Assembly: GCA_039794245.1 (NCBI GenBank)
Contig: JBDIVS010000012.1
Coordinates: 1 to 64,000 of the forward strand
Direction of reading: 5' to 3'
DNA: 64,000 nucleotides
Origin: DAITQM01 sp039794245
GTDB lineage: Bacteria > Pseudomonadota > Gammaproteobacteria > Xanthomonadales > Wenzhouxiangellaceae
The translations under genes were made by a program, and so were the position numbers. Below the pieces are notes generated by a model, which ran no database searches, was not told where the DNA came from, and saw only the letters and a list, made by a program, of their open reading frames with translations. Shown one piece after another: positions 16,925 to 25,097 of the stretch (its first letter is position 1; each line of letters starts with the position of its first letter).

Positions 16925-18194
16925 TCTTGTAGGCACGATATTCTTCCCACAGTTTGGCACGCAGTTCCGGATCGGACTCGTTTTCGGCTGCTTCGCGCAA
17001 TTGGCGGGCGACGATATCGTCATCGCTGCCCGAGGGGATACCCGGCGGTGCCGGGGAAAGCCCGCCGCCACCGCTGCCGATCGAACCTGTACGGTCCGTG
17101 CCGCGGCGTTCGCCACCGGCGGTGGGTGGTGATTCGGTCCCCGTCTCGCCGCTGCCGACCGCGACGCCGGGCACTCCGCCACCGCCTCGTTGGGCGGCCT
17201 CGCGTTCGCGGGCCAGCCGCGCATCGAAGCGCTCAAGCGATTCCAGATACCGGCGTGCCAGCTCGGCTTCACTCCCGGCCGGAAAATTGGAGCCCGGGCC
17301 GCCCGCTTCGGTTCCCGGAGCCTGACCGGCCAGTTCCGTGGCGGCGGCCGCCGCCTGCCGGGCCGCCATGTGTGCCGCTTCGGCCGCTGCCGCCATCCGC
17401 CCGGCATCGGCGGCATAAGCCACCTCCTGCGCCGCTTGCGCCGCGGCCTTTCTGGCTTGTGCCGCCGCCCGTTCGGCGCGCTCGGCCGCGGAGCGCGCGA
17501 GAGCCGCCTGGGCCGCTGCGGTTTGGGCCGCTGCGGCCTTGTCCGGTGCCGTCTGATCGTCTGCCGTTTGCGGCGTAGTGGATCCGGCCGCCCCGGCTGG
17601 CGGTGAACCGCCCGGCGAGCCGCTGCCGGCCGCCGGTTCCGATCTGGTCGATTGCGGCGCTTGTTGCCGCATTTCGGCGAGCGCCGTGTCGGTCGCCGCG
17701 CGCGCCGCCTCGGCTTCGGCCGCCGCCTGTTGCGCCGCTTTGGCCTGCAATGCCGCCGTGCGCAGCGCTTCGACGGCCGACGAGGCGGAGGCGGGCGCGG
17801 CGCCGGCCGCTGAGCCCGGCGCCTCCGCTACCTGTTGCCGGGCCGCGGCCGGCTCCGGGGGTTCGGTTTGTTCCGGGGGTTCGGTTTGTTGCACCGGTTC
17901 CGCCTGCGGCGCGGCGGCGGTTGTCGCCGGCGGCGGGGCTTGTTTGGGTTTCGCTTCTGTCTCCCTGGTCTGCTCCTGCGGCGAGGACGGTTCAGCCTCT
18001 TGTGGCGATTGAGATGTCCGGGACGGCTCAGGCTTGGTCTTTGGCGGTTCTTCGGCAGGCGGCGGTTTCGGCGGCGGCGTTTGGCAGCCGGTCACGAGCA
18101 TCGCCAATACCGCCGGCAGCACCCAGAGTCGGCGCCTGCGAGCGGCCGACCTCAGCCGCCGCCAAAAAACCGATTCCGAATCACCGCCGATCAT
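16911..18194 (-). CDS. Ala/Pro-rich lipoprotein, first gene of the VWA cluster
   Basis: A 427-residue low-complexity protein with an Arg-rich N-terminus and lipobox AMLVTGC (Cys37). After a Pro/Gln/Glu-rich stretch (40-120) it has long Ala-rich helical segments (for example AAAQTAAAQAALARSAAERA), then Gly-rich linkers and a short charged helical end. The composition suggests an extended periplasmic rod or spacer. The open frame continues upstream across tRNA-Arg on the opposite strand, so I choose the ATG of MIGGDSE. The promoter must lie in 18195-18305, back to back with tRNA-Arg. Confidence 0.6.
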   Translation of the reverse strand: MIGGDSESVFWRRLRSAARRRRLWVLPAVLAMLVTGCQTPPPKPPPAEEPPKTKPEPSRTSQSPQEAEPSSPQEQTRETEAKPKQAPPPATTAAAPQAEPVQQTEPPEQTEPPEPAAARQQVAEAPGSAAGAAPASASSAVEALRTAALQAKAAQQAAAEAEAARAATDTALAEMRQQAPQSTRSEPAAGSGSPGGSPPAGAAGSTTPQTADDQTAPDKAAAAQTAAAQAALARSAAERAERAAAQARKAAAQAAQEVAYAADAGRMAAAAEAAHMAARQAAAAATELAGQAPGTEAGGPGSNFPAGSEAELARRYLESLERFDARLAREREAAQRGGGGVPGVAVGSGETGTESPPTAGGERRGTDRTGSIGSGGGGLSPAPPGIPSGSDDDIVARQLREAAENESDPELRAKLWEEYRAYKNAQR

Positions 18195-18305
18195 TGCACC
18201 CGCCCGCCGAACCGAAAGAAAACCCATCATACCCAATCCCGCCGTCACCTTGACAAACTGACCCCCACCGCCGATAATCCCGCCCCCACAGCACACCCCA
18301 AACAC

Positions 18306-18382
18306 GCGCCCGTAGCTCAGCTGGATAGAGTACCTGGCTACGAACCAGGCGGTCGGGAGTTCGAATCTCTCCGGGCGCGCCA
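18306..18382 (+). tRNA. tRNA-Arg (ACG)
   Basis: A full cloverleaf with acceptor GCGCCCG/CGGGCGC, anticodon stem-loop with ACG, T-loop GTTCGAATC and an encoded CCA. A34 would be edited to inosine by TadA. Confidence 0.95.
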
Positions 18383-18512
18383 TTTTTTCCCGAAGTCCCC
18401 TCAGCCAGACAGCCTCTGCACCGGACGGAGTTCCAATTCGAACTCCCGACCAAAGTGCTTCTTGGCAGCCTCATCTTGCGGTGCCACGGACGCTTTGCTG
18501 TACCATATTTGA

Positions 18513-19886
18513 ATGGCCGGCAAACTGCTGATCAAAACCTACGGCTGCCAGATGAACGAGTACGATTCGGCAAAGATGGCCGATGTGCTCGCCGCCTCGC
18601 ACGGGCTGGAATTGACCGCCGACGAGGGCGAGGCCGATGTGATTTTGCTCAATACCTGCTCGATCCGCGAGAAGGCGGCCGAGAAGGTGTTTTCGCAGCT
18701 CGGGCGCTGGAAGGCGTTGAAGCGGCGCAAGCCGGATTTGCTGATCGGCGTCGGCGGCTGCGTGGCGAGCCAGGAGGGCGAGGCGCTGCTTGGCCGGGCG
18801 CCGCTGGTCGATCTCGTTTTCGGGCCGCAGACGCTGCACCGTTTACCGGAACTGATCGACGAGCGGCGGGCGACGGCGCGGCCGGTGGTCGATGTCAGCT
18901 TCCCGGAAATCGAAAAATTCGACCGCCTGCCCGCCCCCCGGGCCGACGGGCCGTGCGCTTTCGTCTCGGTGATGGAAGGGTGCAGCAAGTATTGCAGTTT
19001 CTGCGTCGTGCCCTATACCCGCGGCCCGGAGGTCAGCCGGCCGCTCGACGACGTGCTGGCCGAGGCGGCGCTGCTCGCCGAGCAGGGGGTGCGCGAGATC
19101 AACTTGCTCGGCCAGAACGTCAACGCTTATCGCGGGGCGATGGGGGCGACTGGCAAAGTGGCCGATCTGGCGCTGTTGATCCGCTATCTGGCGGCGATCG
19201 ATGGCCTGGCCCGGCTCCGCTTTACGACCTCGCACCCGGTCGAGTTTTCGCCGAGCCTGATCGCCGCCTTTGAGGCGGTGCCGAAGCTCGCCGATTATCT
19301 GCACCTGCCGGTGCAGTCGGGGTCGGATCGCATCCTGGCGCTGATGAAGCGCGGCCACACGGTGCTCGAATACAAGCAAAAGATCCGCCGCCTGCGCGCT
19401 ATCCGGCCGCAGCTTGCGCTGTCGTCGGATTTCATCGTCGGCTTTCCCGGTGAAACCGACGCTGATTTTGCCTTGACGATGAAGCTGATCGAGGAGTTGC
19501 GCTTCGACCAGAGCTTTAGCTTCATTTACAGCCCGCGGCCCGGTACGCCGGCGGCGGCACTGGCCGATCCGGTGCCGTTGGCGGTCAAAAAGGAGCGGCT
19601 CGCTGTTTTACAGCGCCGGATCGATGCCTTTGCCGCCGAATACCTCGAAAGCCGGGTCGGAACCACTCTCGAGGTGCTGGTCGAGGGCCGGAGCCGGCGC
19701 AATCCGCTAGACTTGACCGGCCGCACCTCGTGCAACAAAACCGTCAATTTCGCCGGGCCGGCCGAGTGGATCGGCCGGCTCGTGCCGGTGACCGTCACGC
19801 AGGCCCTGGCCCATACGCTGCGTGGGCGGGTGGCCGAATCCTGCGTGCCAAAATCCGGGCCGGCAGCCGCCCCGCAGGCCGCCTGA
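18513..19886 (+). CDS. miaB: tRNA-2-methylthio-N6-dimethylallyladenosine synthase
   Basis: A radical-SAM methylthiotransferase acting on A37 of tRNAs that read codons starting with U. The 457-residue product has the N-terminal UPF0004 domain (LLIKTYGCQMNEYDS, NTCSIREKA, VGGCVAS: three Cys for the auxiliary cluster), the radical-SAM CxxxCxxC in GCSKYCSFCVVPYTRG and a C-terminal TRAM domain. It heads the run miaB-phoH-ybeY-corC, a conserved gammaproteobacterial order. Confidence 0.95.
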   Translation: MAGKLLIKTYGCQMNEYDSAKMADVLAASHGLELTADEGEADVILLNTCSIREKAAEKVFSQLGRWKALKRRKPDLLIGVGGCVASQEGEALLGRAPLVDLVFGPQTLHRLPELIDERRATARPVVDVSFPEIEKFDRLPAPRADGPCAFVSVMEGCSKYCSFCVVPYTRGPEVSRPLDDVLAEAALLAEQGVREINLLGQNVNAYRGAMGATGKVADLALLIRYLAAIDGLARLRFTTSHPVEFSPSLIAAFEAVPKLADYLHLPVQSGSDRILALMKRGHTVLEYKQKIRRLRAIRPQLALSSDFIVGFPGETDADFALTMKLIEELRFDQSFSFIYSPRPGTPAAALADPVPLAVKKERLAVLQRRIDAFAAEYLESRVGTTLEVLVEGRSRRNPLDLTGRTSCNKTVNFAGPAEWIGRLVPVTVTQALAHTLRGRVAESCVPKSGPAAAPQAA

Positions 19887-19893
19887 TCGCCGA

Positions 19894-20916
19894 ATGGCGA
19901 CGCTACCTGCTCCGCAAGCGCCCGCCGAACCGGTGACCGCCGCCGAGGTCATCGATATCGAACCGGCCGATAGTCGGCGGTTGGCCAATCTGTGTGGCCC
20001 GCTCGATCGTCATTTGCGGCAGGTCGAGGAGCGTTTGAATGTCAAAATCGCCTATCGCGGCAACCTTTTCGCGGTCCACGGGGCGCCGGAGGCCCGGCAG
20101 CGGGCGGCGCGCTTTCTCGATGAGCTTTATGCCGCAACCGGGCGCGAGACGCTCGATCCGGCGGTCGTGAACCTCTATCTCGGCGGGCTGGTCGCCGCCC
20201 CCGGGCCGGCGCCGGCCGCCGGCGACGAGGCCGGCGACAATCCGGTGATCCGGACCCGGCGCGGCCCGATCCGCGGCCGCGGCGCGCACCAGATCGCCTA
20301 TATCCGCTCGATCCGCAACAACGATGTCAATTTCGGCGTCGGCCCGGCCGGCACCGGCAAGACCTATCTGGCGGTGGCCTGTGCGGTCGATGCGCTGGAG
20401 CACGAGCGGGTGGCCCGCATCGTCCTCGTCCGGCCGGCGGTCGAGGCCGGCGAGCGGCTCGGTTTTCTGCCCGGTGACATGGCGCAGAAAGTCGATCCGT
20501 ATCTCCGCCCGCTGTACGACGCGCTCTACGAGATGCTCGGCCACGAGCAGGTCGCCCGGCTGATCGACCGCCATGTGATCGAGATCGCACCGTTGGCCTT
20601 TATGCGCGGCCGGACGCTAAACGATGCCTTCATCATCCTCGACGAGGCGCAGAATACAACCAGCGAGCAGATGAAGATGTTCCTGACCCGCATCGGCTTC
20701 GCCTCGAAAGCCGTGATCACCGGCGATCTGACGCAGACCGACCTGCCGAGCCATCGGGCCAGCGGCCTGCCGCAGGCGTTGGCGCTGCTGGCCGGCGTGC
20801 CGGGCATCGGCATCACGCGTTTCGATGCCGGTGATGTCGTACGGCATCAACTGGTGCAGCGGATCATCGAGGCATACGAGAAAACCCCGCCACCGGCCGA
20901 GCCTGCTGCCCGATGA
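19894..20916 (+). CDS. ybeZ: PhoH-like ATPase (YbeZ)
   Basis: A 340-residue PhoH family ATPase, thought to work with YbeY in RNA metabolism. The N-terminal KH-like part is followed by Walker A GPAGTGKTYL, the RPAVEAGERLGFLPGD segment, and Walker B FIILDEAQNTT. The start is the ATG of MATLPAPQ, 8 bases after the miaB stop; an in-frame start upstream overlaps miaB. The stop overlaps ybeY by 4 bases. Confidence 0.9.
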   Translation: MATLPAPQAPAEPVTAAEVIDIEPADSRRLANLCGPLDRHLRQVEERLNVKIAYRGNLFAVHGAPEARQRAARFLDELYAATGRETLDPAVVNLYLGGLVAAPGPAPAAGDEAGDNPVIRTRRGPIRGRGAHQIAYIRSIRNNDVNFGVGPAGTGKTYLAVACAVDALEHERVARIVLVRPAVEAGERLGFLPGDMAQKVDPYLRPLYDALYEMLGHEQVARLIDRHVIEIAPLAFMRGRTLNDAFIILDEAQNTTSEQMKMFLTRIGFASKAVITGDLTQTDLPSHRASGLPQALALLAGVPGIGITRFDAGDVVRHQLVQRIIEAYEKTPPPAEPAAR

Positions 20917-21488
20917 GCCAGGTGGACCGCGAGCGGCGCGGCGGGGCCGGTTCAAAGCCGCCGGTGCAGTCCGGCGCGCCGGTCGTTGTGCAATACGCCA
21001 CGTCGCGCGCCGGGGCGCCGCACCCGGGCCGCATCCGGGCCTGGGTCGAAGCCGTGCTCGATGCCGAACGGCGGGCCGGCGGGGCCTGCATCCGCCTGGT
21101 CGGCGGGGCGGAGAGCGCCCGGCTGAACCGGCGTTACCGCGGCCGGGCGGCGGCGACCAATGTGCTGGCTTTTCCCGGCCCGCCGAGCGTTGCAGGTGAG
21201 CGCTGGCTGGGCGATGTCGCCGTCTGCGCGCCACTCGCCCGGCGCGAAGCCCGGGAACAGGGTAAGCCGCCGGGCGACCACTTTGCCCATCTGGTTGTCC
21301 ACGGCGTCTTGCATTTGCTCGGCTACGACCATATTGATCCGGCGGAGGCCGAATGCATGGAACGGCGCGAACGCGTGTTGCTTGCTGCTTTCGGCGTCCC
21401 CGACCCGTACCGTGCTGGGCGGCGGGATGTTCCGCCGGCCGGCGCCCGGTTACAATCCAAGACCGCCGCCGGATGCCGGCGGCGATGA
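20913..21488 (+). CDS. ybeY: Endoribonuclease YbeY
   Basis: A metal-dependent RNase of 16S rRNA maturation and ribosome quality control. The 191-residue protein carries the zinc motif HGVLHLLGYDH and the conserved LNRRYRGRAAATNVLAFP segment. The N-terminus has about 20 extra residues and the C-terminus about 25 Arg/Gly-rich residues relative to the typical 150-residue protein. ATGA overlap with the PhoH gene. Confidence 0.92.
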   Translation: MSQVDRERRGGAGSKPPVQSGAPVVVQYATSRAGAPHPGRIRAWVEAVLDAERRAGGACIRLVGGAESARLNRRYRGRAAATNVLAFPGPPSVAGERWLGDVAVCAPLARREAREQGKPPGDHFAHLVVHGVLHLLGYDHIDPAEAECMERRERVLLAAFGVPDPYRAGRRDVPPAGARLQSKTAAGCRRR

Positions 21489-21548
21489 TCCCGGCGTAAG
21501 CCGCAGCAAGGAGATACAGGCGCGATCGCTCCGCTCGCGCGAGACTAG

Positions 21549-22385
21549 ATGAACGAAGATTCAGCGACGAACGGCTCAGGCCGAAGTTGGTTCGAGCGCC
21601 TGGGCCAGGCGCTCTCCGGAGAATTCCGGGACCGCGAGGACATCATTACCGAACTCAAAGAGGCCCACGACCGCGGCATCATCGATGCCGACGCCCTGCC
21701 GATGATCGAAGGCGCCTTGCGCATGGGGGATCTCAAAGTGCGCGACGTGATGATTCCGCGCGCCCAGATGGTCGTCGTGCCGCACGATGCGGCCATTTCA
21801 GAAATCCTGCCGATGGTGGTCGAATCCGGACATTCGCGTTTCCCGGTGGTCAGCGACAACCGCGAGGAAGTACTCGGCATCGTGCTCGCCAAGGACTTGC
21901 TGCGCTGTTACTGCCCGGCGGGCGAGCGCCTGGGGCTCAAGGATCTGATGCGGCCGCCGGTGCTGATCCCGGAGAGCAAGCGCCTGAACGTGCTGCTCCG
22001 CGAATTCCGCGATTCGCGCAATCACATGGCCATTGTCGTCGATGAATACGGCGCGGTCGCCGGCCTGGTGACGATCGAGGACGTGCTCGAGGAGATCGTC
22101 GGCGACATCGATGACGAATACGACGAGAGCGAAGACGGGGCCGGCATCGTCGAGATCGCCCCCGGGCGCTTCCAGATCGCGGCGCTGACGCCGATCGAAG
22201 AGGTCAACGAGGCGTTCGGCTGCCGTTTCAGGGACGACGAATACGATACGATCGGCGGCCTGGTGCTGGCCGAAATCGGCCGCCTGCCGGAACTCGGCGA
22301 AAAAGTCCGGATCGGCTCTCTGGAACTGACCGTCACCGCCGCCGACAAGCGCCGCATACACCAGCTTCAATTGCAGCGCGGTTGA
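21549..22385 (+). CDS. corC: CBS-domain transporter-associated protein CorC/YbeX
   Basis: A 278-residue protein with paired CBS domains (VRDVMIPRAQMVVVP and DLMRPPVLIPESKRL) followed by a CorC_HlyC domain (IVEIAPGRFQIAAL). It has no DUF21 membrane domain, so it is the soluble CorC type linked to magnesium/cobalt handling and, as YbeX, to ribosome maturation. It follows ybeY after 60 bases, the conserved position. Confidence 0.9.
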   Translation: MNEDSATNGSGRSWFERLGQALSGEFRDREDIITELKEAHDRGIIDADALPMIEGALRMGDLKVRDVMIPRAQMVVVPHDAAISEILPMVVESGHSRFPVVSDNREEVLGIVLAKDLLRCYCPAGERLGLKDLMRPPVLIPESKRLNVLLREFRDSRNHMAIVVDEYGAVAGLVTIEDVLEEIVGDIDDEYDESEDGAGIVEIAPGRFQIAALTPIEEVNEAFGCRFRDDEYDTIGGLVLAEIGRLPELGEKVRIGSLELTVTAADKRRIHQLQLQRG

Positions 22386-23563
22386 TGCGCCGCACGGCCG
22401 GCGTTCTGCTGCTCCTGGGCGCCGCCGCGCTGCCGGCGGCGCCTGTGGCCGCCGCACCCGAAGCCTGGCTCGTCACCTACGGTCCCGGCGACGCGGTCTG
22501 GGAGCGTTTCGGCCACAACGCGCTGTGGCTGCGCGATGCGGAGAGCGGGCTCGATCACCTGTTCAATTTCGGCTACTTCGACTGGTCCGAACCGGGCTTT
22601 TTGTGGCGTTTCATCCAGGGCCACATGACCTATTATTCGGCGGCGATGAACCCGGCCCGCGAGTTCGAATGGTACCGGCGGGTCGGGCGCAGTGTCGCCG
22701 TGCAGCCCCTGGCCCTGGCGCCGGACGAGTTCCGGCATCTGGCGGCGGCCTTGCGGCGCGGCGTCGAGCCGGAGCACAGCCGTTACGTTTACGATTATTT
22801 CACCGCCAACTGCTCGACCCGGGTGCGCGATGCGCTGGATCGGGCGCTGGGCGGCGCGCTCGTCACCGCACTTTCGGCCGCGCCGCGCGAGGCGACTTAC
22901 CGCAGCACAGCGCTGGCTATGGTCGATGATGATTTCTGGCTGGCGCTCGGCATGCACCTGGCACTCGGCCGGCTGGCAGAGCGGCAACTGGACGACTGGC
23001 GTCTCGGCTATCTGCCGGCCGACCTGGCGCGGGCCGTCGGCGCGGTCAAGATCGGCGGCCGGCCGCTGGCCGGTCCGATACAGCCGCTTAGCGGCGGCAA
23101 ACCGTGGCCGCCGCCGTGGTCGCCGCACTACGGCCGACTTGCCGCGCTCGGTGTCGCCGGCGCTCTGGTTTTCGCCGGTATTTGGGTTTGGGCGCGGCGC
23201 CGCCGGCCGTTCGTTGCCTTGCTGCCGCTGCGCCTGTGGCTTCTGGCCTCGGGTCTCGGCGGCCTTTTGCTCGCCTGGTTGTGGGGGTGGAGTGCCCATT
23301 GGGCAGCGTCTGCCAACGAAAACCTGCTGCTTCTGACTCCGCTTGCCCTCTATCCGGCGATCCGCCCGCACGGCCGGTGGGTACCGGCGGCGGCCTGGCT
23401 GATCGCCGCTGCCGCCGCCGTTGCGGTGGGGCTCAAATTCACAGCCGGCGACCAGGTCAATCACGATCTTCTCCTCTGGCTCGTGCCCTGGCAGGTGACC
23501 TCTGCCGCACTGCTCCTCGCCGAACGCCGCCGCCGGTTTGTTGATCCGGATCAAGCGGCCTGA
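22385..23563 (+). CDS. DUF4105 membrane protein
   Basis: A 392-residue protein: signal peptide (1-25), a periplasmic domain with VTYGPGDAVWERFGHNALWL and YDYFTANCSTRVRDALD, both typical of DUF4105 (papain/NlpC-like fold; His and Cys possibly catalytic), then four or five TM helices at the C-terminus. In E. coli order this position holds apolipoprotein N-acyltransferase (lnt), which is absent here. The start is the ATG overlapping the corC stop (TGATG); a TTG codon precedes it. Confidence 0.75.
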   Translation: MRRTAGVLLLLGAAALPAAPVAAAPEAWLVTYGPGDAVWERFGHNALWLRDAESGLDHLFNFGYFDWSEPGFLWRFIQGHMTYYSAAMNPAREFEWYRRVGRSVAVQPLALAPDEFRHLAAALRRGVEPEHSRYVYDYFTANCSTRVRDALDRALGGALVTALSAAPREATYRSTALAMVDDDFWLALGMHLALGRLAERQLDDWRLGYLPADLARAVGAVKIGGRPLAGPIQPLSGGKPWPPPWSPHYGRLAALGVAGALVFAGIWVWARRRRPFVALLPLRLWLLASGLGGLLLAWLWGWSAHWAASANENLLLLTPLALYPAIRPHGRWVPAAAWLIAAAAAVAVGLKFTAGDQVNHDLLLWLVPWQVTSAALLLAERRRRFVDPDQAA

Positions 23564-23663
23564 CCTGTCATTTGATTTCCATCAAGCCGCCTTGCGGCAG
23601 CATCGCCGATCATGGCCGCAAGCTCGCACGACGGGCGAATAGCAAGCCAAAGAGAGGTATCCG

Positions 23664-24344
23664 ATGGACAGTATGTGGAAATACGCCGCCCCGGCGGCTG
23701 TGGTTCTGGGCGTGCTGGCGGCCTCGCCGGCCGGCGCCTTCGAGGCGGGGGACTGGCTGGTCCGGCTGCGGGGTATCGTCATCGATCCAGATTCGTCGAG
23801 CAGCGTCATCAACGCCCCGGCCCTGGGCGGCGACGTGCCGGGCAGCCGGGTCAGGATCGACAGTTCGGTGACGCCGGAACTCGATTTCACCTATATGGTG
23901 ACCCGCAATATCGGCTTCGAACTGATTCTGGCCACCGCCGAGCACAAGGCCGTGGCAGCCGGCACCGCGGCCGACCTCGGGCCGGTGCTCGAAACGTGGG
24001 TGCTGCCCCCGACGCTGACGGCGCAGTATCACTTTTTCCCCGAATCGCGCGTCCAGCCATATCTCGGAGCCGGCATCAACTACACGATCTTCTTCAGCGA
24101 GGATCTGAAACCGACGTTCCGTGCCCCCGGCGACCGCGTCCGGATCGGCGATTCGTTCGGTTTTGCGGCGCAGGCCGGCATCGATTTCACGATCGACGAC
24201 CACTGGTTCGTCAACGCCGACGTCAAGTACATCGACATCTCCGACCAGGCGCGGATCACCGGCTCGGCGGTCGGCGACATCACCGTCGCCAAGGTCGAGG
24301 TCGATCCGTGGGTGTACGGCATCGGGATCGGCTACCGGTTCTGA
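23664..24344 (+). CDS. ompW: OmpW family outer-membrane protein
   Basis: A 226-residue eight-stranded beta-barrel protein. It has a signal peptide (about 1-25, ending SPAGA), then alternating amphipathic strands including DWLVRLRGIVIDPD, VTPELDFTYMVT, LPPTLTAQYHFFPE and PYLGAGINYTIFF, and ends in the Phe (YRF) required for barrel assembly. OmpW channels are associated with small hydrophobic molecules and stress responses. A strong GC hairpin follows (24369-24397). Confidence 0.88.
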   Translation: MDSMWKYAAPAAVVLGVLAASPAGAFEAGDWLVRLRGIVIDPDSSSSVINAPALGGDVPGSRVRIDSSVTPELDFTYMVTRNIGFELILATAEHKAVAAGTAADLGPVLETWVLPPTLTAQYHFFPESRVQPYLGAGINYTIFFSEDLKPTFRAPGDRVRIGDSFGFAAQAGIDFTIDDHWFVNADVKYIDISDQARITGSAVGDITVAKVEVDPWVYGIGIGYRF

Positions 24345-24368
24345 GCCGGACCGGTTCGCCCCCGTCGC

Positions 24369-24397
24369 GGCGGCCGGGACGCTCGCTCCCGGCCGCC
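24369..24397 (+). terminator. Hairpin after ompW
   Basis: A perfect 11-bp stem, GGCGGCCGGGA with TCCCGGCCGCC, and a 7-base loop. There is no clear T-run after it. Confidence 0.5.
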
Positions 24398-24489
24398 ACT
24401 CCCACCGTTACAAGCGACGCAAAGCGGCCGAACTTGACCTCCGACCCATGTTCAAAGTAACATTTCCCAGCTCTGGCAGGCCGTTTCGG

Positions 24490-24566
24490 CGGGGTGTAGC
24501 GCAGTCTGGTAGCGCAACTGCTTTGGGAGCAGTAGGTCGGGGGTTCGAATCCCTCCACCCCGACCA
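24490..24566 (+). tRNA. tRNA-Pro (TGG)
   Basis: Acceptor CGGGGTG/CACCCCG, anticodon loop TTTGGGA (anticodon TGG), T-loop GTTCGAATC and encoded CCA. Confidence 0.95.
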
Positions 24567-24598
24567 GATCCCGGGGCATTCGGTATGATCACCCGTCT

Positions 24599-24672
24599 GC
24601 GCCCGTAGCTCAACCGGATAGAGCATCGGCCTTCTAAGCCGAATGTTGCAGGTTCGAGTCCTGCCGGGCGCG
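24599..24672 (+). tRNA. tRNA-Arg (TCT)
   Basis: Acceptor GCGCCCG/CGGGCGC, anticodon TCT in CTTCTAA, T-loop GTTCGAGTC. The 3' end runs G then CAT, so CCA is not encoded, unlike its neighbours. Confidence 0.93.
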
Positions 24673-24674
24673 CA

Positions 24675-24791
24675 TCTAGTGACTAGAGACTAGAAACTAG
24701 ATTGGGTTGTGTCGCGCGGAGCGCGACTTAATAATGACGTGCTGTGCAGCAGCACACAAACAGTCTAGTTTCTAGTGTCTAGTATCTAGAC
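24675..24791. repeat. CTAG-heptad palindrome A
   Basis: The spacer between tRNA-Arg and tRNA-His is a large imperfect palindrome. The left arm (24675-24703) has four CTAG at 7- or 8-base spacing; the right arm (24763-24791) has four more, and the arms can pair at about 25 of 29 positions. Between them are two smaller hairpins, GTCGCGC/GCGCGAC and GTGCTG/CAGCAC. Confidence 0.85.
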
Positions 24792-24868
24792 GGTGGGCGT
24801 AGCTCAGTTGGTAGAGCGCAGGATTGTGATTCCTGTGGTCGTGGGTTCGAGCCCCATCGTCCACCCCA
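24792..24868 (+). tRNA. tRNA-His (GTG)
   Basis: Acceptor GTGGGCG/CGTCCAC with the extra G at -1 opposite C73, anticodon GTG, T-loop GTTCGAGCC and encoded CCA. Confidence 0.95.
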
Positions 24869-24871
24869 TCT

Positions 24872-24970
24872 GGATACTAGAAACTAGAGACTAGAGACTA
24901 GATTGTTTTTGTGTGCTGCGCCGCAGCACACAAGGTCTAGTCTCTAGTCTCTAGTCTCTAGTCTCTAGTT
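24872..24970. repeat. CTAG-heptad palindrome B
   Basis: The spacer between tRNA-His and tRNA-Lys. The left arm has four copies of the CTAGAGA-type heptad (24877-24904), the right arm five of CTAGTCT (24935-24970); they are reverse complements. The loop holds an 11-bp hairpin, TGTGTGCTGCG/CGCAGCACACA. Confidence 0.88.
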
Positions 24971-25046
<76 letters not shown>

Positions 25047-25097
25047 ATTTACTGCCGGGACCGGCATTGCCGGTCCCGTGTGCTGCGGAATGACGAA

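Noticed and set aside
8593..18194. Zorya defence system
   Set aside because: Zorya needs ZorA/ZorB plus ZorC/ZorD or ZorE; here there is no helicase or nuclease and the small subunits carry VWA rather than OmpA domains.
18195..18383. Upstream extension of the Ala-rich lipoprotein (MARPERFELPT start)
   Set aside because: This is the antisense reading of tRNA-Arg, a common annotation artefact.
24675..24970. CTAG repeats as a CRISPR array
   Set aside because: Units are 7 bases and inverted in two arms, with no unique spacers and no cas genes.
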